From assembly GCA_002224055.1 (NCBI GenBank), contig AZLU01000166.1, forward strand, positions 28,613 through 92,612: a stretch of DNA of 64,000 bases, read 5' to 3'. The notes under the pieces were generated by a model. It was not told the DNA's origin, did no database searches, and saw nothing but the letters and a program-made list of their open reading frames with translations. The DNA is from Pezizomycotina sp. ARF18. Its lineage: Eukaryota > Ascomycota. This document shows, piece by piece, positions 1 through 10,864 of the stretch (position 1 is its first letter; every line of letters begins with the position of its first letter). The position numbers were made by a program, and so were the translations under genes.

Positions 1-469
1 TTGGCGGGATCAGGCTCTGCTGGAACTGAGACTGGATGCTAGGATCTGAAATGACAAGCATTAGAGCTCGGTGGCCTCTATACGCACAATACGGTATTTT
101 CGGTTTAGTTTTGAATTACTCACTGTCGTTATAGGAGATGTGGAAGGCGACGTTCCAGGCATCATCGGCAATGGAAAGAGCCACGGAACCACCAGCTACA
201 GAAAGAGAAAGAACAATGTTAGTTCATCTAGCCGAACAGAATATCCTGAAGACGATCCGTGTACTCACTAAGTGGAAAATCGGTCCTGTTGACGACGCCG
301 CTAGAGCTACCGCAAGGTCCCTTGTTATCCTCAGAGGCAGACCACGGGCGGTCCTCTGGCCACAGGAAAGCAACCGGTCCCATAACAGTACCCTCAGCAC
401 CTTCACCGTGCTTCTGAGCAGTAGCAAGTCCCGTGAGGGCTGCAGCGAGAACTAAGCTTCGCGAAGCAT
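1..469 (-). CDS. BIM1-like (X325) secreted protein, 5' part, cut by left edge
   Basis: The minus strand gives three exons, about 469-269, 195-124 and 45-1, joined by GT-AG introns of 73 and 78 nt; the remainder lies left of the window. Visible landmarks are GPVAFLWPEDRPW, PCGSSSGVVNRTDFPL and GGSVALSIADDAWNVAF, which are characteristic of BIM1-like/X325 proteins. These are secreted, LPMO-fold, often GPI-anchored proteins; some members bind copper and function in copper acquisition rather than polysaccharide oxidation. The N-terminus is a hydrophobic signal peptide (LVLAAALTGLATAQ). The ATG at 469-467 runs into a stop after five codons, and the signal-peptide frame resumes after what looks like one missing base near 455, so either the start is mis-sequenced or the gene is damaged. 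The family call is firm; copper binding by this member is inferred. Confidence 0.72.
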
Positions 470-2202
470 TGTTATCTTTTTGTTCGATATGGGCAAAATT
501 GTCTTCTCGGCGAGAGGGTGGACTTGTAGAGACACAAGTATCGCAAATCTGAGAGTAAATCCTAATGGGAAGATAACTGAGGGATTACAAGAGAGACAAA
601 AGTTCTATCAGAGGTGCACCTAAGGGGCATAAAGCCCGAGTTAATATAGTTTCCCCAACAGCTTTTGGTTGGAATGTATTGCAAAGACTACAATGAAGTC
701 CTTGCTGCATTCCGAACGGGCCTCGCCGGTCCGGCACTGCATATCATATTTCCATGTGAAGTAGGTACGACGATAATACGGAGGTCACAAGAAAAACACT
801 AACCAATACCTCGTCGAAGATGTAGTATTGACTAGCCCTGAAGGGGCCGCGCATACAGTGTAGCTGATCTCTTGAAAACGGTCATGTCTAGCGGTAAACG
901 GCCCAGGCCAAGCAGTATACTCTCCGTTCACTCTCTCGCCATCGCACTAGCGATTTAGTATCGATGATAAAGTCTTTATAAACATATCACTAGCTTCATC
1001 AGATTTCTAATGAAAGGATCTAATCTGATTCATTTGGCACTCATGTGTCAATGACTGCCTGTGGCCCACTTGAGAACTAGCAGAAGTACTTAATGCACGA
1101 AAGACAATCTAGAAGTATCTAAGGGTACCTTCGAAGATTAGAAAAAAATCTCATCCATCCATGCAAATTTCATGAGTCCTTTCCACGCATTTCCTAGCAT
1201 TTCCTATCACTTCCAGCCATCTCGTCCATGCTCCGATTCCAATAATCTTATCAGATCCTGCATGTTCAAGGATCAGATAAGATGGACCTTCCAAGACAAT
1301 TCGAGACACTTATAGACCCTTGGCGTTATTCCGTCCTTGATTTTTATCAGATACGCCATCTTATCTGATGCGGAATATACGGAAAAAGGCAGCTTATTGG
1401 CCAAGGACTAGTTGGCGTTGGGAGTTCCTTCTTATCAGATCCGCTATATACAGGCGCCAGGATACATGGATATAGGCAATAGCCTTTCTGGAGCTTTACT
1501 GCTTGTTCTATGCATAGCTTCCCTAGCTCCACTCTCCGAAGGAAAACCATGTCGTGATGCCAATTATCGCAATATCGTTCAAGGTTGGCTAGGTCTTCAA
1601 GGGCAATTGATACCGAGCGGCCGAGGATGGAGTACAAACGTCTACTTACGACTTCCAAATGACTGGGCAGAACCCCACTTTTTTTTTGAATCGAAGCATG
1701 TCTGCGACGAAGATATGCGGGAATTTTGCAGTATTCGGACCCGTTGTCTTTCCTTTTCGAAGACAACGGTGTTAATGGTTACAATGTCTGTCGCTGGCAT
1801 GAGCGGCACTAACTTTTAGAAAGGAAGCCAGTCTTTCGGTCACGGTCTCCGGCATCGCGCGAGGGAGTACAAGATGTGTTACAAGACGTGAAAGTGTGAT
1901 AATAGTTAATAGAAAGAATGTTTCTGAGTAACCTGTAGGAGGTCCGGTGCTCATTTACCCGAGCTATATTTTAATGATACGTATACATGGATGTCAAGCT
2001 TCTGGAGCTTTGGGTACGTTATAGGTCTTGCCGAAGATTTTGCCTATATTACGCTCTGAATTCCCCTCTTCTCCTCTCGATCCCGTGAAGGCATTGAAGC
2101 AATACTATTCATCCTCTAATTCCAGCGTATCGGTCACTCGTTTACAACTTAAGAAATTCGTCTCTCGTTCTTCAAGTTTATACAATTCATCCGTCATCGA
2201 AA
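470..2202. other. Intergenic, no assignable gene
   Basis: AT-rich sequence between two divergently transcribed secreted-protein genes, so it probably holds both promoters. It contains the GATA-motif cluster near 1.25-1.44 kb and two overlapping antisense open frames at 1347-1819, neither of which I recognise. The plus-strand frame (from the ATG at 1465) begins with a signal-peptide-like stretch but has no other support. Confidence 0.5.
1247..1440. promoter_or_regulatory. Cluster of GATA-type motifs (TTATCAGAT / AGATAAG)
   Basis: Five copies of a TTATCAGAT-like word or its reverse occur at about 1247-1256, 1274-1281, 1343-1350, 1360-1369 and 1431-1440. Each contains the fungal GATA-factor core HGATAR on one strand. 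Fungal GATA factors (AreA/Nit2, SreA types) bind such sites for nitrogen or iron control. The shared flanking bases (TTATCAGATCC twice) may instead reflect a small dispersed repeat. Regulatory function is inferred only from motif density. Confidence 0.3.
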
Positions 2203-3208
2203 ATGGTTAACTTCCAGGTATCCGCTCTGATCCTCGGCGCCGTCGCCATCCAAGGCGCTTACGCGTCCGCCATCGACGAAGACTGGCCCATCAAGCTTCT
2301 CAAGAGGCAACAGCCCGGTACCCCTGCGTACAACTGCCACGACAACTGCGGTACGTCTGGTCCACGTGCTTCATTTTATCCACTCTGTAAACCTAGTCTG
2401 ATGATTCATCTGTTACTACTCTGCAGGCCAAGCCATCATCGCTTCCCGCGGCTCCACCCATGCAATGACAAGGTCTTCACCACCGACTACAAGGTCTGCC
2501 TCTCCTGCGCCGGCCCAGACAACTACAATATCTGGCAGTACTACGGCCGCACCTTGAGCATTGCTGCCGGCAAGTGCAACTTGCCCACTACTCCGGCGTC
2601 TGGCAAACAGCCCGACCCCCCGGTCGCTCTCACCGCTCCAGGTGGTGAGGGTATCACCGGCCCACCAGGAGGAAATGCGTCCCAGCCCCGTTCCGAGCCC
2701 GCTTCCACTGAAGCTGCTTCTCCCAGTCCTGAACCGGCCAGCCAAACTCCCCAGGCCCCGTCCCAGACCGCGGTGCCTGTGACTAGCCTAGCTGCGTCTG
2801 GGGCCCCTGCTAACCCGTCTCCGAGTGAGACCGCTGGACCCGCTCCGGTCACCCAGACCCGGCCACTTCCGGGTCCGACTCCGGTAAGTACAATTCCCTC
2901 GCACCGCGTATATTTTAGATTCGACAAACTAAACGCGCTGAATTTAATTGCAGCTGCCCCTCCCGCTCAGACTACCGCCGGCAACGCAACTGTACGTAAA
3001 CCTGGTAATGGAGCAGAATCGGAATCCCCTCCCCAACCAGTTTTCCTTTTTGTCTTAACTAATTTGCGCACGTACTAACGATCCGAATCTTTTCCAGACT
3101 TCTGCAGGGCCTATCCCCCCGCCCGTGTCAACGGGCGCCGCTAATTCCCTCTCGGCCAACATCTGGGCGGCTGCCGTCCTCGCCTTTTTCGTTGCTATCC
3201 GCATCTAA
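2203..3208 (+). CDS. GPI-anchored secreted protein with N-terminal Cys domain and Pro/Ser/Thr-rich stalk
   Basis: The ATG at 2203 opens a signal peptide ending near AYASAIDEDW, then a dibasic KR site and a small Cys domain (YNCHDNCG, PCNDKVFTTDYKVCLSC, GKCNL). A long Pro/Ser/Thr-rich stalk follows, and the tail NSLSANIWAAAVLAFFVAIRI-like hydrophobic end before the stop at 3206-3208 fits a GPI-anchor signal. Introns are 2351-2426, about 2884-2970 (the acceptor at 2970 keeps frame) and 2992-3097. Removing the first intron puts QAIIASRGS in a different frame from PCNDK, so one base appears to be missing near 2455 inside the Cys domain. This architecture is common among fungal cell-surface proteins of unknown function. 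It probably sits at the plasma membrane or cell wall. Confidence 0.68.
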
Positions 3209-3610
3209 GCGTGGCATTTGCGAATTTCTCAGCTCCTCGTTGATTCGCAAATACATTGTACGAGATTTGCAGATCGCTGATGGCGAAAGAGATGAAATTT
3301 ACGTGACTTAAAGTCTCAAACCTCAAGACACGATACAGGCTCCGATGGTCATGAACCGCGAGCTCAATTGTTAATCTTCTAGACATTTCGGTTTTGCTTC
3401 AGAACAAAAAAATTTCCCGTTGCATTTGTGATGTTTTGTTATTGCATTGTAAAATAAAAACCACCCTTGTATGATAAAGAGACTCCTTAGTCACTATATT
3501 AGAAAGAATAGACCTAATTTCTATGAAAATGATACGCACTTATATGTATAACAGCCTAAAGCAAATATTCAGTCATTAGACTTTAGAAGTGCGAAGTTAA
3601 AACAGTCTAA
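3209..3610. other. Intergenic
   Basis: AT-rich 3' flank between two convergent genes. I see no gene-like reading frame, repeat or structured element here. Confidence 0.6.
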
Positions 3611-4319
3611 TCATCGACGAACATCCTTCTGCCGGAGCGAATCACATTGAACCGCTCGGTAACCATGCATAGTATCAGCAAGCGTCAAACCCTTCGCCTC
3701 CCTCCTCGCGAGCACTGCATTCTGCAGAGCAGACAATGCCAATCCGTCCGTGAACCTCGCATGATGAAGCCCGTATACCAGCACGGGCCGGAATGGTCGT
3801 GAGGCCCACCACCGGACCTAGAGGCTGAGGCGGCGTTGTTCTGGATATAGCCGCTAGATATTTATATGTATACACGAATGTTCTTCCCGTGACATTATCG
3901 ACCTGCTCGTAAAAGTAGCAATTTTTGTGAAAGATGAAGTCTTCTAGATCTTGCAAGTCGTCTATAATAGTGCTGATGACGTCGCGCCGGAGTACCGCAC
4001 GTGTATCGAGAACGATATTTATTAGCTGGAGGAATTTCAGGCGCGGGAAATGATGTAGTGTTGTTGTGAGACTGGTGCCGCCGAGAGTCATCCCCGCGAT
4101 CGTGAGGCGCGTGAGGGATGCAGGAGTGTTCCTGGACCTTCGCGGGAAAATCCAAGAGGCATTACTGAACTTGCAAAGCTCTAAATCGTCCAGGAGCGTC
4201 ATCCGCGCGAGAAATTTCTTCCGTACAAAGTCAAATTCCTGCTGGTTAGCATACTTCTTGGCATTGTGACTCCAGAGGTTCAACTCGAATCTCCTAGTCT
4301 TGCGTATTGCAGGGTGCAA
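3611..4319 (-). pseudogene. F-box/LRR-like protein, C-terminal portion
   Basis: The frame 4319-3675 reads as a leucine-rich, solenoid-like protein body (LNLWSHNAKKYANQQEFDF, LTRLTIAGMTLGGTSLTTTL, HHFPRLKFLQLINIVLDTRA) like the C-terminal halves of fungal F-box proteins. The apparent start is TTG, so the N-terminus is missing or lies in another frame upstream. Near 3770 coding quality moves to a second frame that continues ALSALQNAVLARREAKGLTL to a stop at 3611-3613, which implies a one-base frame change. Family proteins recruit substrates to SCF ubiquitin ligases, but no F-box is present in this piece. It lies just downstream of, and on the same strand as, the F-box-like piece at 4.56-5.09 kb, so the two may derive from tandem relatives. 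Confidence 0.45.
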
Positions 4320-4557
4320 GTCTCTCCGTTCTCATGTGGGAAGGGTCAAACGATTAAAACAGGCGGAAATGATTCTGAGAAGCGCGCCTTCCTAGGCTAC
4401 GCAAGCGCTGTTGGCCATTGGATGTCTTATCAGCCAACCCAGTTTTAACGAAGTGAGGCGATCTTCACAGGCAGATAATACGGGACACAAGTAATGCATG
4501 AAGTTGTATATCGCTGTTGCGCCGGCGGCTTATAGTCCAAAGAGATTGTTTCTTTAG

Positions 4558-5092
4558 GGATCCTGGCCACTCGCGTCCGGAACCTCATCGTCGGAGCCAG
4601 AGTCATCTGAGGTATTATCCGTATTTCCAGAGTCTATAGTCAACCAGTTACATCGCACGGTCTTGTAGTATCTGTAGCTAGAAGCTTCTTACCACTATCA
4701 TCATTCACTGTACGAACATGCGCGCTTGGAACGCTTGGAGCCTCCGTTATGTATCGTGGATCTGTTGCTCTTGCATCGTACCTTTCCATGCCGATCGATG
4801 CGTCTAGAATAATTCGTGGGATGATCGCCGTGAAAGGAATTTTGAGTGACCAGACATGGCAAGCCACTTTCGCTTCGTAGAATAGAGCAACGAGCTGCTC
4901 AGTGGATCTCTCAAGTGAGGATTTGACTTCGACTCTGCTAAAGACTAGAGGTGTCGCTAAATCATGAAACGGTTTATTTATCAGGCGAAGGTTGCGTAAA
5001 GTCTGGCGCTCCTCCTCGCAGAAACTATTGTGGTCGAACGAACGGGAGATCTTCAAGTTCAACATAGTCATTGGTATATGGGTTAGTGCCAA
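4558..5092 (-). pseudogene. F-box-like protein, N-terminal portion plus acidic tail
   Basis: The minus frame from 5092 shows an N-terminus of the fungal F-box type: a hydrophobic start, then DHNSFCEEERQTLRNLRLIN and FHDLATPLVFSRVEV, the usual 'few changes, then LRLINKPFxDLATPLVF' pattern. Near the 3' end another frame gives YYKTVRCNWLTIDSGNTDNT followed by an acidic SDDSGSDDEVPD tail and a stop at 4558, a typical ending for these proteins. The central leucine-rich body is largely absent, so this copy is internally deleted or broken. The codon at 5092 is TTG; ATGs occur a few codons later. Likely a decayed SCF substrate adaptor. Confidence 0.45.
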
Positions 5093-6696
5093 TCAACTTC
5101 CTCCTGGTATAATCAATATAGAACTCTGGATGCGAACCTGTAAAAGAATTTCTGATGGTAAGTCCCCATCACGTTTCTCCTACACAATAACTGCAGGGTC
5201 TATGATAATCTTCCTTATAGCCTGTACGTCAGTTATAGAGTCGAGAGAACAGCCACAAAGGAGGCTATTGCGTTTGGTTGATTACCCTGTACAGCTGTGA
5301 CGTCAAGGAAGAGAAACCCTTCTGGTCTCGTACTTTTATAGCTTCCCTTGAGAAGAATACAAAAAATTCGGCCTCAAACTTTCTCCCGAGCAGTACCATA
5401 TTGTCCCGTCTCAGTGTTGTCTAAGTATTCCTATCTAGAACTCTTTTTCTCCTATGAGATGTATACATATATTTAGATGAGCTTTATCGTATGTCGCTAC
5501 TGGCGTTCAAGTATCTATCAAGATATCTAACTGCTGAACATCCGATGCGATAAATTCGGAATCGTTCCAATGGAGCTAAATTTGCTTAAGCCAACGAGAC
5601 CAAACAGTAGCATTCCTAGACTCTTTATATTTGCTATCTATTCAGCAGATATTTAGCTTCGGTTTTCAATGAGGTGTGGAACGGTTCTCATATTTGTGAG
5701 GAAGCATTTTGGCACAGGAAACGAACCCTCCGAGTCTTCCCCCTCTCCCTAGAATATCATATGAAGCCTTTATAGAATCAACTGGCTCTATAGTGATATT
5801 ATACCTTTTGGTCCAATGGCGATGGTGGACGCATTTAGAACTTAAAGAATGCCAAAGATAGGGAACTAGATAGAGAATCTGGAAGAATCACGTATAACGG
5901 CTTCAATATCTTTCTAGATCCGCCGATCGAAACTTGATAGGAGTCGGAAGGCTTCCCTATTCGACCGATATCTCGTGGACCTCATGTCCAACTATTTTGT
6001 TTAGACGGTCGGGCGGCTTGCTGAAATAATGGCATTCATACCAAGAATGTCTATTTTCATGCACTTAGAAGTCTGCATTAACAGGACGGGTTTCCCTTCT
6101 TGCTCTTCCCCGGTATTTAGTTTCTTTATTGCATTGCCTCGCAAATTGAATGCCTACAAAAAGAAGCTTGTTGTTCACCCTAGTACATTAAAACTCGCCA
6201 GCGTTTTGTTTAGCTATATTGAACCTGCTTCCTAATAATAATCATTGAATAAGGAGCTAAGGTGGCTTTCTCGACACATATAGGTACTAGGCCTGCTATA
6301 AAATAAAGAGGATCGAATACCAAGAGCCAAGTGACCCCTAACATTTCCACCTCGAGTCCGAGAGGCCCCCTACTATACTCTCCTTCTACATATATACTAG
6401 ATATAGCCATTTCACTATCTTACAAATGCAATGCCAAATAAGCGGCCTCCTAACGGCTTCAGGTTGTCTTTTGGACCCATGCCGGCATGACACTGTCAAA
6501 ATGAGGTTGCGAGATGGGTGTGATAGGAGCATTTAAAGCTTCAAGATAAACAGATATATACTGGATGCGAACCTTCCTTCATTTAAATAGCGCTGTGTTT
6601 ACGATCTTCTGTTTACTACAGAACGCAGATACCATCTCTTCTTTGTTTATATCAAACTCATCCCAATTCGATAGTGTAAGGCGACCTGACATAGAG
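5093..6696. other. Intergenic, AT-rich
   Basis: About 1.6 kb with scattered short open frames and no recognisable protein. Base composition is AT-rich compared with the flanking genes. The last 300 bases probably hold the promoter of the secreted protein that starts at 6697. Confidence 0.5.
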
Positions 6697-7520
6697 ATGA
6701 AGGCCGTAACATTAGTCATCTCATGGGTTGCTTCCGTCGCGGTCGCATTACCAACAGCTCAAGAGCGTCGGGCGGCAACTGGCTCTGATGTAGACAAGTT
6801 CGGCTTGTACATGGAAGTTCTCTCTGGCCCTGCAAATGTCCACAACCAGGCACTTAAAATGTAAGTCTTCATTTTTCCCGTCGAACCCTTTTATTTTTTT
6901 TAATCCCTTTTTACTATATTTGCACCGCGTGCTAACTCTTCTATCCATCACGTATAGTGAAGTCGCTACCATCGCACAACCACCAAAATTAATCACGTAC
7001 CTAGGCGGCAACCCCACCCAGCGTTACGGCACCGCTTTCCGCCTAGACGACTCTGGCACGCTGATAATTGGCGACCCGAACATAGTAGGTGACGTTGGAT
7101 ACGCGAAGTTCTCGCTGAAGGGAGCATCAGATGGTGGACTCTCATACTACAGCTTACAACCCTTAATAATCGACAAACTTAGGCCGACGGATATCGGCTG
7201 GTCGACGACCGATGAGCCCATCCCGCCAGCTTCGAGTTCGGTGGAGAGAATTATCTCAGGGATAAGGAAAATAAGGATGATATCTTCTTCTATGTGGGGA
7301 GTTTGAGGTCGGGTTCAGGGGCGCGTCTAATTTCAGGAGGGAAGCTGTGATCTTGAGAAGGCTGTATAGGACTGCATACGAAGACAATGTGGACTGCGCG
7401 CAGGTTAGGTTGAAAAGGCAGACTATCCCTGACAGGGTCCTTGAGGATCCTGCCCAGAATCCGCAGATACTAGCCTGTCTAGGCGAGAAGTTCATACGTA
7501 TGAGTGGAAGACTTATCTAG
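6697..7520 (+). CDS. Putative secreted protein of unknown family, frame-broken
   Basis: The ATG at 6697 encodes a signal peptide (MKAVTLVISWVASVAVALPT) followed by an Ala/Arg-rich pro-like segment. An intron at 6861-6957 (97 nt, GTAAGT...TATAG) interrupts an Ile codon. The second exon continues with a globular-looking domain (GNPTQRYGTAFRLDDSGTLI, YAKFSLKGASDGGLSYYSLQ). At about 7230 the convincing frame changes (SFEFGGENYLRDKENKDD), and near 7310 it changes again to a frame with FRREAVILRRLYRTAYEDNV that runs to the stop at 7518-7520. Each step is one base, so the product would be about 240 residues if contiguous. I do not recognise the family. Its secretion signal and compact size suggest an extracellular role, which is inference. 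Confidence 0.5.
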
Positions 7521-7938
7521 AGATAGACACGTACTGGAGTTCAGTGGAGTTCAAAGGGAAACAAAAGTACATAAATAGCCTCATATCAACAAATGGACAG
7601 AGCAGAAATATGATTGCTCTAGAAGAATATAGGCATTTGTCACAAAGTATGTTAATAGGCTTCCGTCCTTTGCGATTTCATACGTATGAAAATAAGATCA
7701 GGATTTTGATTAAACGTTAGACAAATTTCTAGTACTTGATACATAACAACTCCGGTCAAGACAAAACTAAATGTTTCCTCCCATAAATATGCAATATAGT
7801 CACGAACGAAGGGGGATACATGGTACGCTATGGCTGGGCGGGTGGGCCATCGCCGGCGTTTCGCCATGCAAGTTGGCTGCCTCTTGCTCTGCTTTCATTT
7901 TGATCTATGTAGGATGTCATCCAGCTGAGACCTGCCCT
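7521..7938. other. Intergenic between convergent genes
   Basis: About 420 bases between two convergent genes. It includes a minus-strand open frame at 7652-7867 that I cannot support as a gene. No repeat or RNA-like structure is apparent. Confidence 0.5.
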
Positions 7939-9365
7939 TTACAACGTTGAATCGATGCGACTTAACCACCTGCCATCCGCTTCAACTCTAGGATCCCCAC
8001 TGGGCTTCAGCACTTTAATAACAAACCTATAAGTTCCTGGATCGGGAGACTTCAGATCGCTGCTCTGCTGCCCCATCCAGGTAAACTTAGTTACATGCGC
8101 GGTCTTTTCCTTTGCGGTATCCATCGGCGATCCTCTCTGCCTCTTGAAGATATTATCACCCCGGATAAATTTCTGGCGAATCTGCACCGGCGTCGTCGCC
8201 TTATCCTTCAGGACGGACTCGATCAAGACGTCTATCTCGGAAGACCAGAAATCCATCGAATACTCGACGCCGATCTCATCGTCGGCTCGTGATAAACGAT
8301 CGAAAAAGTGTCAAGGTTCTTCAACTCCGGCGCAGGATCCGTCTTCTTAGCCTTACCCTTCTCTGCCGCCTCACGTGCTTTCCGGATGTTAGTAAACTTG
8401 ACGGACTTCTCGTTGATCGGTGCGGGGATATTCTCGGTCATCAACGACGCGACGCCGATGTACGGGACCGATACCGACGACTTTGCGCCGTCGGAAGCGG
8501 TTACCAATATCTTCCGGAGTAGATAGGGACCTGCTTCGCCGATACGCCGGTAGGAGGGGTGATGGTGACTGTCAGGCCATCTCCGCCACCTGGCTTTAAC
8601 GTAATGCTTTGCTGTGAGAAGGTCACGCTCGCGACGGGCTTCTCGAGGTTCGGAGGGAATTTAGTAACAACGGTGGAGCTGTCGAGGAAAGAGCCTCGGA
8701 GAACGTGTCGAAGGTGACCGCAGGGACGTGGTGAGCGTGTAGGTGAGCATCTTCCCCGTAGGATTGTCAATGGTTAGCGGAAACGACTGCCGCTCACGTT
8801 CATATTCATTTGGATAACGGGTGTATCGAGAAGCGCCGGCGGGTGGACCGCGAGAAGGGCGTTAATGCCGCCGTTCCCTTGTTGGGCCGTGGGAGCGAAG
8901 AGGTCGTGACTCTATTTAGTGTTTCTCATGTTAGCAAGGCACTTAAGAGGAGGTTTGGTGTTAAATATCGCCGCTCTAAGGAATACTTACATGACTGAAC
9001 GACCGTCGTACCAGTTGACGAACTGGCCGCTGGCGATCATCCGCTTTTTCAAGCCGATGATGTACTCAAGGTTATTTGTTTACCTTCCTGTCTGCTGAGT
9101 CCGATGGCCAGCACAGCCACGCCAGCAGCATACGGGGAGGACATGGAGGTCCACTGATTACGGCGTAGCCCCGAGCCTAGTCGGCTAGGCCGAGAAGATC
9201 TTACCGCCGGGAGCTGAGATCTCAGGCTTCAGCCTAAAGTCGTTCGTCGGACCCCACGTGCTTGACAGGGCCATGTAGCCCGCATCGAGCCGCGTGGCGT
9301 CGTGGCCTTCGGGATGGCCGGTGTCAAAGGAAACTGCGAACTTTATTTTCCCCAGGCTACGCTCA
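7939..9365 (-). pseudogene. Subtilisin-like serine peptidase (S8) with Fn3-like C-terminus, broken
   Basis: Reading right to left on the minus strand, the order is STWGPTNDFRLKPEISAPGG (the region before the active-site Ser in fungal vpr/C5a-type subtilases), then TSMSSPYAAGVAVLAIGLSR (Ser motif and following helix), LKKRMIASGQFVNWYDG, an intron at 8912-8990, and a beta-rich C-terminal region including EKPVASVTFSQQSITLKPGG, ending at 7939. The Asp and His motifs of the catalytic domain are not found to the right, so the N-terminal half is missing. An in-frame TAG follows KIFSA, and the Gly-Thr-Ser-Met motif carries a one-base frame change near 9150. At least four further frame changes occur. 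S8 members are secreted endopeptidases; this copy cannot make an active enzyme as written. Confidence 0.68.
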
Positions 9366-10864
9366 ACAGGCGATCGCCTGTAATTTTGATAAAACTCGAA
9401 ATCGCTTGGTATTCAGGCGCTTTAGTGCCGTTGGCTCTTGATTGGTGTCACCGCTGCCCTATGAGTGGGTCTATCAGGGCTCGGAACATGTGCTGTTAGC
9501 TGGAAATCACGGAAATCTAGCCTAAGCTTTTCAAATAGTGAGTCCTTACTATATAGTAGGTAACGTTTCATCTTAAGTATTATCGAGTGCCTCAAAGCGT
9601 CGTCGAAGTTTTGGTAACGATCTTCAGCCCTTCATCATGCGGATATTTAGTGTATCGTCAAATAGATTGCAAAGGATTCCTAGAACCGATTGATAGATAA
9701 TGCAGATAGAAGCACGCTGTTGACCGGGTTTCATGATTTTCCGGAAGATACTTTCGGAATGCTAGTTTGAGGGCGGCCATATTTGAGCCCTACTATTGAT
9801 AGCTCTGAAAGATAGCGTTCCAGAGTTACTCTCTTGGACCCAATCGAGAATTGGTATCTGGAAATTGGAAACCAAAGCGTGTCGCCGGCATAGACACTCA
9901 AATATAATATACGTATTATAACCCTCTACATTATCTATATATTACTTAGATCAGCGTTTGGTTTCAGTTTGTTGACCTTTGAGTCGGAATATCGGAGCAA
10001 AAGCGTAGGAAGCGAGACGCAGATATGATCGACTAGATTTTCCGGCAGTTGTTTTCGGGCCTCTCTGACAATTTGTATTTTATATCTTGAACAACGAGAT
10101 TGTCAAAAAATATATAAAGGGCACAGGTAACTAATAGTTGAGAGTTAGATATGATTTGGAAGCCCGGACTCTCATAGAATTGAAAATTCCGGAGAATCAA
10201 GGAGTATCAAGGGGCATTCAAGTCCTGGGCTTTAGTGGAAGCTCACGTTCACGGCGGTGAAGCAGTTCGCGAAGTCCGGTAACAAAGCGTTTGGAAAGCA
10301 GGGGTCGAATCATGAATTTTGTTTCTGTTTCGTGTAACGTGTTTCACGAGAGAGTTTCGCCAAATAAACAAGCACTATTTCGCCTGATAAACAAGTTCTT
10401 AGTGCTGTCAGTAGTACGAGCAACCGCAATGATACCTATACGCCAGATTCTAGACGCTGTATCGATAGTGTTAAACCCATTCTTTGTCCAAGAGTGGTTA
10501 ATGCTAATATCTATTCGGCGTTTCGATTTAAACATGTTCGCGACTGGTAAAGCATTGAACCCTCGATATACGATTGTATCATTGAACCGTCGAGGTCTCG
10601 GGAGAGGACCAAAAACTGCTAATTTAGTGGCGTTATACAAGTTCCAAGTGGCTAAACCGTTCCACAGATTTGGTATGGGCTGTGCAGTCCGGAACCAGAA
10701 CAAAGAGCCTGAAAAGACTGTGAGGCTGGGCGGCTGAGAAAATGAGGGATACAACGAAGCTATCTATCACACAATGCGCTTCCCTAGATGTATCTTTAAG
10801 CATCGCACGGTATCAACTTTCAGTTGCTTCACGTTCGTGTATATCGAGACACATCGCCTCAACC
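9366..10864. other. Intergenic, with two unrecognised overlapping antisense ORFs
   Basis: About 1.5 kb, AT-rich up to 10.2 kb. From 10291 to 10754 both strands are open for more than 130 codons (plus 10291-10737, minus 10344-10754). Neither translation resembles a family I know and both start at weak codons or contexts. It may be a remnant of a decayed gene, or the upstream part of the NLR-like gene that follows. Confidence 0.4.

Noticed and set aside
224-427. Minus-strand 67-codon frame over the BIM1-like gene
   Set aside because: It overlaps the family-matching exon in a different frame; only the exon frame carries the BIM1-like motifs.
2416-2927. Two long minus-strand frames under the GPI-anchored protein
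   Set aside because: Gly/Ala-rich antisense shadows of a GC-rich Pro/Ser/Thr coding region with no family resemblance.
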